Position numbers and translations under genes: made by a program
Assembly: GCA_964019335.1 (NCBI GenBank)
Contig: OZ025657.1
Coordinates: 744,001 to 808,000, forward strand
Reading direction: 5' to 3'
Source: Diplonema japonicum
Lineage: Eukaryota; Euglenozoa; Diplonemea; Diplonemida; Diplonemidae
Length of the DNA: 64,000 nucleotides
Shown: positions 16,201 through 25,200 of the stretch, in pieces
Layout: the number at the start of each line of letters is the position of its first letter
Position numbering within the stretch: position 1 is the first letter of the stretch
Notes under the pieces: generated by a model
Databases searched by the model: none
Seen by the model: the letters and a program-made list of their open reading frames with translations, nothing else
Told to the model about the DNA's origin: nothing

Positions 16201-18631
16201 TGGCATGGGGTTAAACGAGACGAAGGAACGCGAGAATATGGAAAGTGCCTTGGCAGCGACCATCAACCGATTGCACCAAGAAAAGGGTGTGCAGAAGAAG
16301 CTACGGGGTATGGCCGCGCGGTACGCCATCTCGCAGATCCTCCCGCACTTGATCTTCGTTGTGCTGTTAGGCATTTTCGCCACCTCACTCCGCAGCAGCG
16401 ATGATTACCTTGCCGTGAACGCAATGAACGAAGGCATCCTGCGAGAGGAGTTCATTCATGAGCGAAACGTGTCGCTGCAGGTCTTCAGCGAGATTGCTGA
16501 GTTTGAAGACCTGCATCTGTGGCTGCAGGGACCGTTTCTTGGGCAGTTGTTTCCTGGGGCGAGCACAGGGCTGTTCCTTGGGTACTGGGAGTTGGTCGGG
16601 AGCATAAGACTGTCACAGGTTAGAGGAGAGCAAGGCAACTGCAACCTGCCGTCATGGTGGTTCGCGGAGGGTGCGTCTGAGGCTGTGCGGACTAAGTTCA
16701 GAGAGAAATGCTACACAAGCGCATCTGGGAGCATCGATGCAAGCCTCACGGACGTGACATACTTCTCAAGGAAGACTGGGAGGGAATGGTCTTTGGTGCC
16801 TAACCATGCACCGGATGGAAACTACACCTTCGATATCCCTAACAACGGAGTAGAAGCAGAGCGCATCATTAAGAGCTTGCAGACAGATAACATCATCGAC
16901 GCTTTCACGCGTGCAGTGTTCATCTGGATGGTGGTCTATAACCCGTCCACAAACACCTTCGCCACTGTTACCGCTCTGGTTGAGATCCCCCTTGAGGGCA
17001 CACTCTACCCTTATTGGGATGTTTCGGTTGTTCCATCCCGTACCTTCTCTCTTTCGGGGGCTGAGGTCTTCTTCTACGTTGTCTTTGTCATCTACTTGCT
17101 CTGCTACACGCTGTACAACACTGTGGTGGAACTAGCTGACCTGTACGCAGCATACCTTCTCTTTAAAAAAGAGAGAGAGAGAAGAAGGAGGCAAGGCGGC
17201 GGAGATCAAAAGTTGAATTCACCAACAAAGCAACAGCTAGACCCCACACCGCCCAGTGCCAATCCCCTGGCTGACACAAGCAATGACATGTCGCACCCTT
17301 TGCTCCCTGAAGGGACGAAGGGCTCCCCTCCAGGGTCGCCACTTGCATCTACCAAAACAAAGATGCCGAAGACGAAGGTGAAGAGGAGGATCAGCAAAAG
17401 AGAACAAGAGATGGCAGTGCGTTCTAGGGCAACAATAGAGCGGCAGCCAACGCCTGTGGTAATTGCACAGCTGTCGGGTCTCATTAAAATATTTTACAAG
17501 TATTTCACAGAAGACTGGAATTTCTTAGACATCGTGTGCCTTGTGACTATCTACTTAGGGATAGTGACGCACGTGACACTCCTACAAAAACGGACAGAGA
17601 TGCTAGACGAGGTGAACCAGTTCCCCCCTTTTGACGCTAGTGGCGTAGAGACGACACACTTCTACACTGCGATATCGCCGGTGAAGGACTGGACGGTGCG
17701 ACAGAATGCAATTGTTGCAATTGCGTTCATCGTGCATACGATGAAGCTGTTGAAGTATGTGACGCTGGTGCCTGTTGTGGGGCCTGTGGTGAGCGCCATT
17801 GTCAACACATCGACATCGTTGAACGTGGCGGTGTTCCTCTTCGTGTGGCAATTCCTTACAGTGGTCTTTGCCTTTGGGCTGAACATTATATTGGGAGAGA
17901 ATGTAGACGGCTACAAGTCTCTCTACGACACGTTCTACACAGTGCAGCGACATGTCTTGTCGGACTTCGACGACTTTGAACTATACTACAGCACGCACAC
18001 CCGCCTCGGCCCATTCATGTGGCTGGCCGTAACTTACATCTGCCACCTGCTCCTTCTCAACCTCTTCATAGCTGTTATTTCTGTCGATTACACCATCAAC
18101 CTTGCCACTGCTACTGACGACTGGGCATGGACCCTCCTAGAGACTTATAAGGTACGAGGCCTTAACCTCATTGACCTCACGGGCTCACTTGGCGGTGCAG
18201 GCATGTGGTACCACCTAGGGAAGCTGATCAATTCTTCGTTCCTCATGAAACGGGGCTACCCGTTTAACAGGTTAGTCATGGCGAAAGTCAAACTGGATAT
18301 AGAAAACGGTAAAAACCCTGCCGAGCAGGACGTCAAGTATTTTGAACGGCACCGACACCTCAACGACTGGCACGTGGTGTGGCCCAGAGTGATGCAAGAG
18401 CAAAGAAAGGTGGAAGAGCACTCTGTTTCTGCGGCGAAAATGGTGAATTCACCGGAGTACGACAATAAGCCCAGGCATAGAAACCACACAGACGACTTTA
18501 ACGACGAACCTTCACAGAGCATTGCACAGATGAGCTTGCACTCGCCGAGACGCCACCGACCCCAAGCAAGTCAGCCTTCTTCAAGGGCTAGCAGCTTCTC
18601 CAGGGCCAATTCCAGTGTGCCCAATAGATAA
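7223..18631 (+). CDS. TRPP/polycystin-2-type cation channel with zinc finger, HHLQGLQ repeats and ankyrin-like repeats
   Basis: A single 3,802-residue frame, TAA at 18629-18631. Order: a C1/DC1-like Cys/His zinc finger (about 20-70: CSRGHNL, CTCC, CHAC, CPAC); a hydrophilic Ser/Lys/Glu-rich region (about 70-2,150) with about nine HHLQGLQ-type motifs; a helical domain (about 2,165-2,345); ankyrin-like repeats (about 2,495-2,990, for example GTTPLHLATLF); then a polycystin channel. S1 is at about 3,034-3,055. The extracellular polycystin domain ends in the family signature DAFTRAVFIWMVVYNPSTN (about 3,225-3,250). S2 lies near 3,281, followed by a long basic loop. S3 is near 3,431, S4 3,495, S5 3,532, pore segment LSDFDDF near 3,579, and S6 3,596-3,622. 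In known TRPP channels this conducts Ca2+/Na+ in cilia and flagella. Polycystin-2 is usually about 1,000 residues, so the N-terminal three quarters are extra. The polycystin assignment is firm; the role of the N-terminus is unknown. Confidence 0.88.
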   Translation: MADRSTPPLLSRKDDTSTPRQCSRGHNLSVIDNKQRTRCTCCINTFKSSFGYCHACDYVACPACMGVDLLSIPSPTSTHMSPRGLTSKKSSSSSSVSSRFTSPKTASPKHVSPAPVPPRLQALHGFSPVGTPVFSDPGNPEVSLTVAQLQRSNSRESPDEKHPQPVSSPSSSSLSQPNPSVACQTSAASAALNKTPQHPQPLLPAALSTTMNPYGLPPPPDRQALQHLNPPPVPSYAPPQFAGANPTKAPVAGKIESSTSSSSSESVEQIIDPKTKSKETPRGKDPSQQAHHIAGGSVPHHLQGLQVKVSSTPGTQPIHREREKKKASVRDSDSSDSSSSSSEKQHSQSGAVSTGVKQEEKSPSRSTAPKQVNEDAPQQQVSGALLPYHLQDLLGATSVPPEKKSGSSTSDSSCSGNEKDKPKKQSGQHETRPDCGEQGKGKPGADMDPKHSGSKVPQPSGEEHESKREQEAQDTSSDNSDSSSSGSDREWLWRQPHETPDKQKEKPSGPMQPLSGPSVPHHLQGLQRAVLSRPASEEEEEEEGEDTSSSSSNSEREVRQRRRSKKKKEARKSSKKHDSSNPDSSSSGNSKRRERHTRHLLKARKQSSSDTESSNQKKKEKANPRRKTDTSSEEVRRESNQDETSDRQSKHSSSSGSSNAQTREKDYKRNKSSSSSNTDSSNSNRKQQPSQHAAVSTGGKQKREHPTPKLVNEDAPQQQVSGALLPHHLQDLLGATSAPPEKKKKKQKKEKRMTVASSNSGVHADSGEHGKGKSRADMQVSQPSGEEHESKREQGLWRQQHETPDTGRKQKERPSGPMRPLSGPSVPHHLQGLQRAVLSRPASEAKEEEGEDTSSSSSNSEREVRQRRRSKEEHTSGNASAHPDSGEHGKGKPGADMDPKHSGSKVPQPSGEEHESKREQEAQDTSSDNSDSSSSGSDREWLWRQPHETPDKQKEKPSGPMQPLSGPSVPHHLQGLQRAVLSRPASEAKEGEEGERTSSRSDSSNSTNGRRKYRHQAPTSKSEEAKPSADADLKHSGEEECSTIPTKNAEGKPKSCSSSDSGIKRLSKHETAAGKQKSKHATSNEDTLQHLSGASLPHHLQGLQGTLAPSEMLRRKKTRHASGSDSSSSTISEQQEQGHKKHFKRNKNLEEHATSKRDSEVALPGLQETEDTRHISDSDSSTSQLPGIMSGNKDLGAQSTQSSGGTPPHHVQGLQPRAKDGTSKKKKNEKDKKRDSSSSSHSSSSECDIVNKQSSQRVSMKSPEQSGPSSDTCTEREAQTEDSSSISSDNAKKWSQALGELRVSQREVPQPDAKKTKAHVPKEQTSVPTTRSSTTGHSEPVGILAYEDDAPSMEDAVVAHNSGTRTPGIITGYESSNSAGSGREDPAYRQPVQKRLNPEHNESTKASSSTSGSSSDRKSQESRRKFSKQGESKPWQDYSTSKQSTSGPQLPKAQESAHVLQSDQRKDDANVSQSSDSSSSSSTKERLQPSRLNEQAPGTGGERSSKRTDPRLADEDTPQQHLSSASLPHHLQGLQGSHGSAPTALLKAKKKKRKKQKTTKNYASNSEKTSQPDEALDHTNPKRARDAPQSGRLQRTTSLRRHATDTGNSTDSSASSSSSSDDAQSWQPVEQQHGVPSTGDKRKKMPSKLTSPIDAEPAQEGGTIHGSGGHKLAERSARNPLQSDARVLQQGFKTPIENSSSFSPAMVESTKQKTAKDDSLRVRKQTGKPSVNPSESCPEEELVDFSNPSGTVQRGETDLVATPGIMHASSSTSSSSSPEKSDVYGRQSFVTVKQKRVRSQTPQDGLVYSASNISEGFVDPEACEEVLAGNRRDPEQLVSSTTFADVQASSPSASSSTSHTSTHITPVLRQSQRSTTEVSKEVSWQDMQDISMKLPDEAHISASTFDQRSSHSTASDFWTVPQRRRSKSKKNLENEVRAVLNGTVTSLPRRSMSRTSSGFTDSDNGAKNASSEKVSAPSMPSSYPSVEEPTPRTQGLHAAIDRIGFGLDPGEVPPDIDLTWKGIWKRPHSFNIPKNDSGPRGRIMRKTRSEPSVASVRETRADKQSPQRTQEEEEAETLRQQLESLKLDDLVRDVGDTGSSDEQAPPHQTKRRYKPRKKNKDLLILARAVQGLQRAIAKKPVMQDESMSRDERAYARNETRIDLDELRKQSHEAADALETRLLSYIETELHPSEVDKIELTIREAFNYHHTDFSGLFKRLSTVVDGNKSAAHIQGLSMMLKFMNGLDYQNKNKRAGELFLHLTAMLAKHKSALPYGFTLENICFDHHYMKNLSKISEYPLHMLMIIIKYGGERSRHNASVLLTKVVAYINQACADAANSYDKDRREDEESELDRERYCGAWVFGEGTESVFVNDRSSTPRDIARRIPDDTGGEQLQSFMTSVIIEEQASNQMSEVEEQPVSTEPGKARQRSKSTVFGIAANAITQFQIASFWSSKARSRKLTTPALQPEEARPPPREICRKCGAEEASEECIEDGVLGRGPHAFESLVRCTPLEFATRLRLPHVVKAILGIGQRWKGVVTREDDWATGVSRDGDDFSCERYVDVWKAAGTEDLSFLNNFPTREHQERVPVLHFILRSMKYLHEPLLSQFVKQDKPQDVKPNSRFWPASYSPGSGKDLDEGSFSLSAEDEAGFEIVQHLLASCEFDRRMETRDSTNHQIIVKESDQTFASSQRGVVIQPKKYRRITQLYDRCGLFEKANHMMGLALLMQKAPTEVGFVFDEGLLQSAPYSIVELNQRISDHHNATPSLLLQCRHLWRCTRTGVEILVYDTELTLLHWLCLIGDTNLLTVFLRATEAADKEQLLDFLFTRTCKLGWTPAHYAVYSDSIECLNILMDTARRAFGTSTLNLVADAPAHIGHTIKGSARQMAAASVAIETLTAEHVENIANILLHDPTTDPSLKSHSPKGFALYGSTSSTGTTPLHLATLFCHQGCLHNLLDAGADPVLKTPVEEMDPHDTAVALYSRMQLQDELKRRGGMGLNETKERENMESALAATINRLHQEKGVQKKLRGMAARYAISQILPHLIFVVLLGIFATSLRSSDDYLAVNAMNEGILREEFIHERNVSLQVFSEIAEFEDLHLWLQGPFLGQLFPGASTGLFLGYWELVGSIRLSQVRGEQGNCNLPSWWFAEGASEAVRTKFREKCYTSASGSIDASLTDVTYFSRKTGREWSLVPNHAPDGNYTFDIPNNGVEAERIIKSLQTDNIIDAFTRAVFIWMVVYNPSTNTFATVTALVEIPLEGTLYPYWDVSVVPSRTFSLSGAEVFFYVVFVIYLLCYTLYNTVVELADLYAAYLLFKKERERRRRQGGGDQKLNSPTKQQLDPTPPSANPLADTSNDMSHPLLPEGTKGSPPGSPLASTKTKMPKTKVKRRISKREQEMAVRSRATIERQPTPVVIAQLSGLIKIFYKYFTEDWNFLDIVCLVTIYLGIVTHVTLLQKRTEMLDEVNQFPPFDASGVETTHFYTAISPVKDWTVRQNAIVAIAFIVHTMKLLKYVTLVPVVGPVVSAIVNTSTSLNVAVFLFVWQFLTVVFAFGLNIILGENVDGYKSLYDTFYTVQRHVLSDFDDFELYYSTHTRLGPFMWLAVTYICHLLLLNLFIAVISVDYTINLATATDDWAWTLLETYKVRGLNLIDLTGSLGGAGMWYHLGKLINSSFLMKRGYPFNRLVMAKVKLDIENGKNPAEQDVKYFERHRHLNDWHVVWPRVMQEQRKVEEHSVSAAKMVNSPEYDNKPRHRNHTDDFNDEPSQSIAQMSLHSPRRHRPQASQPSSRASSFSRANSSVPNR
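8537..8834 (+). repeat. 298-bp exact direct repeat, copy 1
   Basis: Identical base for base to 9887-10184, offset exactly 1,350 bp (450 codons), in frame. It encodes one HHLQGLQ unit and its Ser-rich spacer. A shorter, diverged third copy lies at about 9519-9765, and the preceding unit (about 8340-8430) is repeated at about 9358-9448. Confidence 0.9.
9887..10184 (+). repeat. 298-bp exact direct repeat, copy 2
   Basis: Second copy of 8537-8834, with no mismatch across 298 bp including third codon positions. This points to a very recent duplication or gene conversion inside the channel gene, or to an assembly effect. Confidence 0.9.
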
Positions 18632-19290
18632 TTCCTTTTTTTGTTTTTGTTTTTGTTTAGAACGCGAGCATCTTGACCTGTTCCAAGGTGGAAAAAAAAG
18701 AAAAGCGGTATTTTTTCTTTCTTTCTTCTTCTTGTTCTTTCTTCTTATGTAGTTGGTATTATTGCTATTATTCTTTTTGTTTACACCACAAGCGGCAAGA
18801 TCCTGTCGAAGGCATCGCTTTGTGAAGGATTCTTGACATCAAAGCCTGTGGCCTTCAAAGAGTTTGATCGCTACACAGTGTAAACCGATACCCGGAAGGC
18901 TGACGCGTTCTGTTCGCCATGAAAAAAAAGAAAGCAGGCAAATTATTCAAAGCTATCAGATCACGGAAGTGCCTTGCTCAACGACACAGTCGAGGCCCAC
19001 CTCCGGTTTCCAAATTGGGTTTGAGTGCTGCCTCTTGGCCTCTTGGATTTCTCGAAACACGTTCGTGAATCACCCGGATGTGGCTACTAAATGTTGTTCA
19101 ACTGATGTTCTGCACTGGCAGGCTCTTGTGAGCTCTTTTTTTGAAACCAAACTACTCAGTTAACAACTTACACTTACACGAACACAAAAGAAAATAAATA
19201 AAACGCAAGCGCTTCTGCGCAACAAAAAACATACGCAGACCAAGAACTAAGACAGAAATACAAGCGCAACAAAAGAAAGGGGTGGGCAGG
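18632..19290. other. Intergenic spacer between the two giant genes
   Basis: 659 bp with T-rich and TTC-rich tracts at the start (18634-18780) and no convincing ORF. The frame at 18864-19163 has no ATG start and unremarkable composition. Candidate acceptors for the downstream gene are CAG at 19157-19159 and CAG at 19287-19289. I see no promoter element. Confidence 0.5.
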
Positions 19291-22200
19291 ATGCGGTCCA
19301 GCACGTGCGCGCAGCGCAATGCGCTGCCTACACAGCTGCTGCTGATAGCAGCAATGATGGTAACGCTTCTGCCGCAAGGAGCAGGAGCGGACCAATGCGG
19401 CCCGAAAGGGCTGCGTACGGCAACGGGAGCCGTGTTGCATACCGACATAAAGCACCTGGCGGCCAGCGTGTTCCAAAAGACGGACGCGGAGATGAGTGCG
19501 AGGAAAGCAGCTGTGCTGTGTTCAAGCGGATGCACGCACACGGCACCCGACCTGACGAAGCACACTCCCATCAAGATCCAAGTGGTGAACTTGCTGGACG
19601 ACGCGAAATACGCGTGCCAAGCCGAAGGGGCAACGATTGTGTCCGCGGTAGACCCCAACGACGGGTCAAGTGGAACGGTCACGTGCACAGCGGCGATGGT
19701 GATGAGCAAACTGCAGAAGGAGGCGCTGCTGGCGGCGGTGAACAAAGCCGTGATACGAGTGAAGAACGCAATCATGCCTATCCGGTACAGTGATGACGAG
19801 AAGACCGTGGCGCTGAGTGGGGATGTGGCGAATTGCGCAGCGAAGGGAACAAGGGACCCGCTGAGCAGCATCCCTCTGCAGGCTGTGACAGCCGACTTGG
19901 TTCTGTTCGTTGCGGCCAACCCTGTGAAGCGAGTGACGGGGCAAGGGACAGCAATCGACATTAACGCTGCGGGCTGGCCCTGTCATTTCGTGGAGAAGAC
20001 GAACCGACCAAATGTGGGATACCTCACTTTCAACGCAGAGCAGGTGTTCGTTGAGGCAGATGAGGCAGGGTACATGTCGTCAGTGGCACTGCACGAGTTG
20101 GTACAGATCTTGGGATGGACACCTGAGCTTGTGTCAAAGTGGGTGAAATGGGATTCTGGATACTCGACACCTACGCCTTTGGCAGCGAGCGAAATCGTGA
20201 CTGAAGCAGATCGCCCGAACAAAGCAAGTTATAACTCGGATGCCGTTCGCTTGCGCCTGTGGTACCTCAGCAACCCGTCATACCACAACTGGCCAGGAGT
20301 CGAACCTGGAATGGAAGGGTTTTTGTCGTGGCAGCAGACGAGCCCTGTGGGAACAACACCGAAAGCGACGTTAATGAAGCTCCCAACGGTTCTAGCGAAG
20401 GGGCGGGAACACTTCGGGTGTGCAACTCTGCAGGGGGTAGAGGTGGAGGATTATACGTTTGACGCGATGGGGTCTGGTACCGCTTTCACCGAGTTCCCTC
20501 AGATGTTCACTATGTTCTGGGAGAAGCGTATTCTGAACGGGGAGGTGATGAACATGAAGGTGGAAGTAGGGTCCGTACTATCGCCGCTCACGATCGCGCT
20601 GCTGCAGGACACTGGGTTCTACAAAGCAGATTTCGCAGCGTCTGAATCGCTCTCTTACGGGAAAAACGCAGGGTGCTGGATGCCAGAACAGCACTGTTCG
20701 AAATGGCCGACTTCGCACCAGTGTTTTTTTCATAACAGCTACTCAACACCGGCAAGCAGCAGCACGCAGTGTCTTCCGGACCGGAAGGCTATCGGACAGT
20801 GCAACGGGGTTCTCCCAACATCGCTGTTTGATCCCCCGCGTGTGCCGAGGGAGTACATCCACGCCGACACCTGGCAGTACCTCACGGAGTACCCGATCCC
20901 CGTGTACGCGACAGGGAGTCTGGACCCGTACTTTTGGGAGCACATGGCAAGGGCCTCCGGAGGTTGTGACGCGATGATGGACTACTGTGTGGTGTGGAAG
21001 CAGGCAGAAAGGCGCGAGGGGTGCCTCAGTGTCGCGAATGGAAACAACAACAACGAAGACTGCAACACGGGCTTTTGTAGTGTGTACGGAGAGTCCGGAG
21101 AGTCGTCGAGGTGCTTCGTAGGGGACGTAACGTTAGAGTCGTCGCTGGCGAGGCCACGCGGAAGGTGCCTCCGCAGTGCGTGTACAGCAGTGTCTCCTGG
21201 AAAATTCGAGCTGGAAGTGTCGGTTGGTAATACGATAGTTAAGTGCACGCAGGCTGGGAAGCTGACAGTTTCAGGGGCGACTACGCCGCTTGGTGCGCTT
21301 CAGGGTTCGATCGTGTGCCCGAACCCGGACACCTTCTGCGCAAACGAAGTAGAGAAGCCGAGGCCAGTGGAACTAGAGCTGCTGTCTGCACCATTGGTGA
21401 CGCGGGCGGGTGAGGAACGCGACTTCTGGATCAAAGGGATGCAGGGGGGCGAAACTTATCGCGGCCACGTAGAAGTAGTGATGTGCGTGGTGAGCGGGGA
21501 CCCATCACTGATCGACGTGTCGACGAAGGGGGCGACTTGCCAGCGCCTCGCTGACTATGACCTCACTGGGAAAGACTGCCCGGGGCTGAGCATCGACGCA
21601 GGACCGACGACAGCAGCGGAGTGCCACGCAGCGTGCTGCGCAGACTCGGGATGCGGGGCCTGGCAGTGGAAGACTAATCGGGTATGCGTCCGCGGAGCAA
21701 ACGGGGCGAGTTGCACGGCCGGAGGTGCGACAATAGAGGTCGGAGCGAAAATCTCACACACGGTGACGGCAACACCTCCCGAGGGGGCGCTCGGGTCGGG
21801 CGAAACGTGTCTTGTGCAATACGTGACACGGTTCGGGTTTGACCTAGGAAGCTCTTTGTTCACGGTAGGTTACGCGCGTTTTGCGGCAACTTTCCGCACT
21901 CTTGGTGCAAAGCTCCTGTTCTATGGAAAAGGCGAAGGATTCTCGAACTACGTGACGAAAGTGCTATCAGTGGTACCAGGACTCCCGGCACGTGTGCGCT
22001 TCAGCGAGCCAGCGGAGAACTCTATGATTGGAAGCGGGCGCCCTTTCACAGTAACTCTGGACGTTGTGGACAGCCTGGGTAACCCGTCGAATGGAAGGTT
22101 GCGAGGTGCAACGTGTCCGTGGGGGTCGATGGCTGACGTCACAGACTCAGACCTCGGGGCAGACTTCACGCTGTCCATGGCAGGCAACTGCTACAAGTAC

Positions 22201-25200
22201 TTTGCTGAGCCCCTGTCTAGAGCACAGGCTACTGCGGCGTGTGCGGCGGAAGGGGCAACCTTGGCTGGAGTCCCGTCGATGGAGGTGCAAGAGCTTCTGC
22301 GGGGGCGTGCTGCTGTGGAGTGGTGGACGGGGCTGCAGGTTGCATCAACAACGGCGCGCCCGTTCACAGTGGAATGGGACTCTGGGACGGACAACACATG
22401 GTGGAACAGCGTGTACGGGGACAGCTCCTCGTCAGACTACGCATCAGACAGTTTCGACAAGGGGTGCTGTGCAGGACTGTGGAAGGAAGGGGTCACTACT
22501 TACCAGAAGACCTCGGCGTACCTTGCAAACCCGACAATCGACCGATGCATCAAGTTCCGAAACAGCGGGGGTGCATACCGCTACGCTGCAGAGGACTGTG
22601 AAACAGCGCTCCCATTCTTTTGCCAGTACCGCCCGCATGTGGAGGTGACATTGGCGAGTGAAGACTCGAACATCGTGACGGCAGCTCCTGCAGCAATCAC
22701 AGGGTCACGCTTGACGGTGTCGCTTACTGTGACGCGGAACGCTCCGACATCAGCGATGCAGTCGCCACCGAACGTTTATCTCAGCGTTGGCACATCGTCT
22801 TCTTTCATCGAGGGGGATAGACGTAACTTGTGGTTCGAAACACAGACAGCATCGAGCTTGCGCACGGTGGTACTGGACCAAGGGAGCCCAGCAAGCTTCC
22901 GGACAGTGACGGCAGGAGAGACCTTCCGCATCGTGGTGAACTCGATGGACGGTGACACGTTCGTACCGTGGTCAGAGTCAATCATGCTGAACGCGCGCTA
23001 TGAGAACGGAGAGGCAACCACGACGGCATCGTTTGTGTGCACCAGCCAGGTGCAGGACCAGTGCACATGGACGGTGAGCGGATTCACGAAGGTGGGGAGG
23101 GTCATAATAACGGCCTCGTCTGGGGAACTGGACCCAATCCCGACGGCTGTGCACGTGAAGGTAGTAGCAGGGCCGCCGACGCAGATCAAGCCGCTAGAAT
23201 GCCCAGTTTCCGGGAAGTTTGGAGTGGTCCTCGGGACCGCAAAATTCCAGATCTGCGACATGTATGGAAACAAAGTGTGCAACAGTGCAGGGATGGAAGT
23301 GTTCCTGTCAGGAAGTGCAAAGCAGCCGCTGACAAGCTCGTTCGTGACGAGATGCAACGGGGCAGCTACGCCAACAGACTGCTGCCGTGGGCTGACGGGA
23401 CAAGGGGTGGATGTTTGCCAGGAGGCTGGATGCTTGTGGGGGACCGAGCAGAACGACCAGAAAGTGTGCCCTGCGGGAACGTGCTGCTACTCGAGGAACG
23501 GACAGGACCTGGCACCGCGGGAGGGTGGAACTGGGGTAGTCGGAGTGTCGTGGCCAGAGCCGGAGAAGCTGTGCTTCCCTAACAAGTACGGTGTACTGTA
23601 CAAGAGCAGGGAACACGCGAACCCAGGGCTCGGGAACTGCAACTTTAACTTAGAGGAACACTCCGACTATGAAGACTGGTTCTACTTTACCCCGACGCGG
23701 ACGGGGGTGCTCACCCTTGAAACGGAGGGGCGCGACGTCACAGTGCAAAAGCCGAACGAGTATGCAGCGATTGGTGAGATGTGTTCGCCAGTTGCAAAGG
23801 AAACAGGGTCGCTGACGCAGCACGACACATACGTGTGGGCAAACGCGCAGTACTGCGACCTGACAGGTGTATTGTCGCACCAGTGGGACGCTGTGAAGTG
23901 TATGAGTACCGCAATGACAGAAAGCGCTTGTGAATCACGATGTACAAGTGCGGGTGCTGTGTCTGGATCCAGCCCATGCATCGGTTATCAGTACTCCGCT
24001 CTGTCGAAGGAGGAGAAAGGCAGGAGTTTAGAGAGAGAGTTGACGGTGAACGCGCAGCGCATCGGTTGTACGAACCCTGGAGTGAACTGGGATACGACAG
24101 TGCTGAGCACAGTGTCCCAAGCGACAAGGATAGCGCTGCTGTTCGAGGCGTGCAAGGCGGTGCGAGACAACAGCGGAGCGACAGCACAACAGACGGAAAT
24201 GTGTTGTGGGAAAGATGCTTCAGGGGCACCGCTCCCGTGCACAGTGACACAATGTCAACCGCTGACACAGTGGGCGAAGACGTCATGCCCGGCAACACAC
24301 CCCTTCGCCTATGTTGACGGGTCAACGGGAGATCACCAGTGCTGCTCTGATTCAACGTTGACAGGCACAAACGTGCAGGGGAGGAGCTGCACGCCTGGAA
24401 ACTCCGTGAAATGCCCTGCCCTGCAAGCAGAAGACGCAGGGGGTAGCTACACAGTGAGCGTGACCTCAGCGATCCCGGGGAAGGCCGCAATCACAGCTAT
24501 CTTCTGGGGAACGAAGGGAAGGGTTCCAGGAACTCACTGGGTGGCTCTCGCAAGCGCCTCGGCGTCGGACTGTCCCACTGAACAAGCATGGGTACTAAGT
24601 GATCCACAGGGAGACGGGGATATCGTGGCTTGGCTGGCGTGCACGGTATCCGGTGGGGCAGCCGATCAGGTGCAAGTAACTGGGCAGCAGTTCCGTTCGC
24701 AGTCTGTGCGTCCAGAGAGGATGTTCTTGGGGTGCTACGCGAGCGGGTCCTCAGTGGCGTGGACGAGCCCAGTGATCCGTGCGACAGTTGATGCATGTGC
24801 TGAGTCATGCCTCGGGTTCGACTTCTGGTCCATGGGGTGTGCAAAGGCTGCAGGAACGTTTGAGTGCCGTTGTGGATCAGGGTCACTTTCAAACCCCCTG
24901 GAGCCGTACCTGTGCTGGGGGGGGAACTCCTCCGCAACATGCGACGGAGGCACAGAGCAAGGGTCGCACGGAGACGTTACCTACGGGACAGGGGGAGACG
25001 CGACGATCGCAGTGTACGGAGCAAACACAAACACCACCCTCCAGGGACAGGTTCCGTGCACAGACTTCTACTCCTTCGATGAGAGGCGCTGCGAGTTGTT
25101 CATGGAGGGGCGAGACGTGGCGGATCAGATCCTGTATGCATCTGGCTACGAGGACTTCCAGCGCGGGCAGCGCGGGAATGACAACGGGCTGACGAATCAG

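Noticed and set aside
18864..19163. 99-residue open frame between the two giant genes
   Set aside because: It does not begin with ATG, has no recognisable motif, and lies in the leader region of the giant gene.
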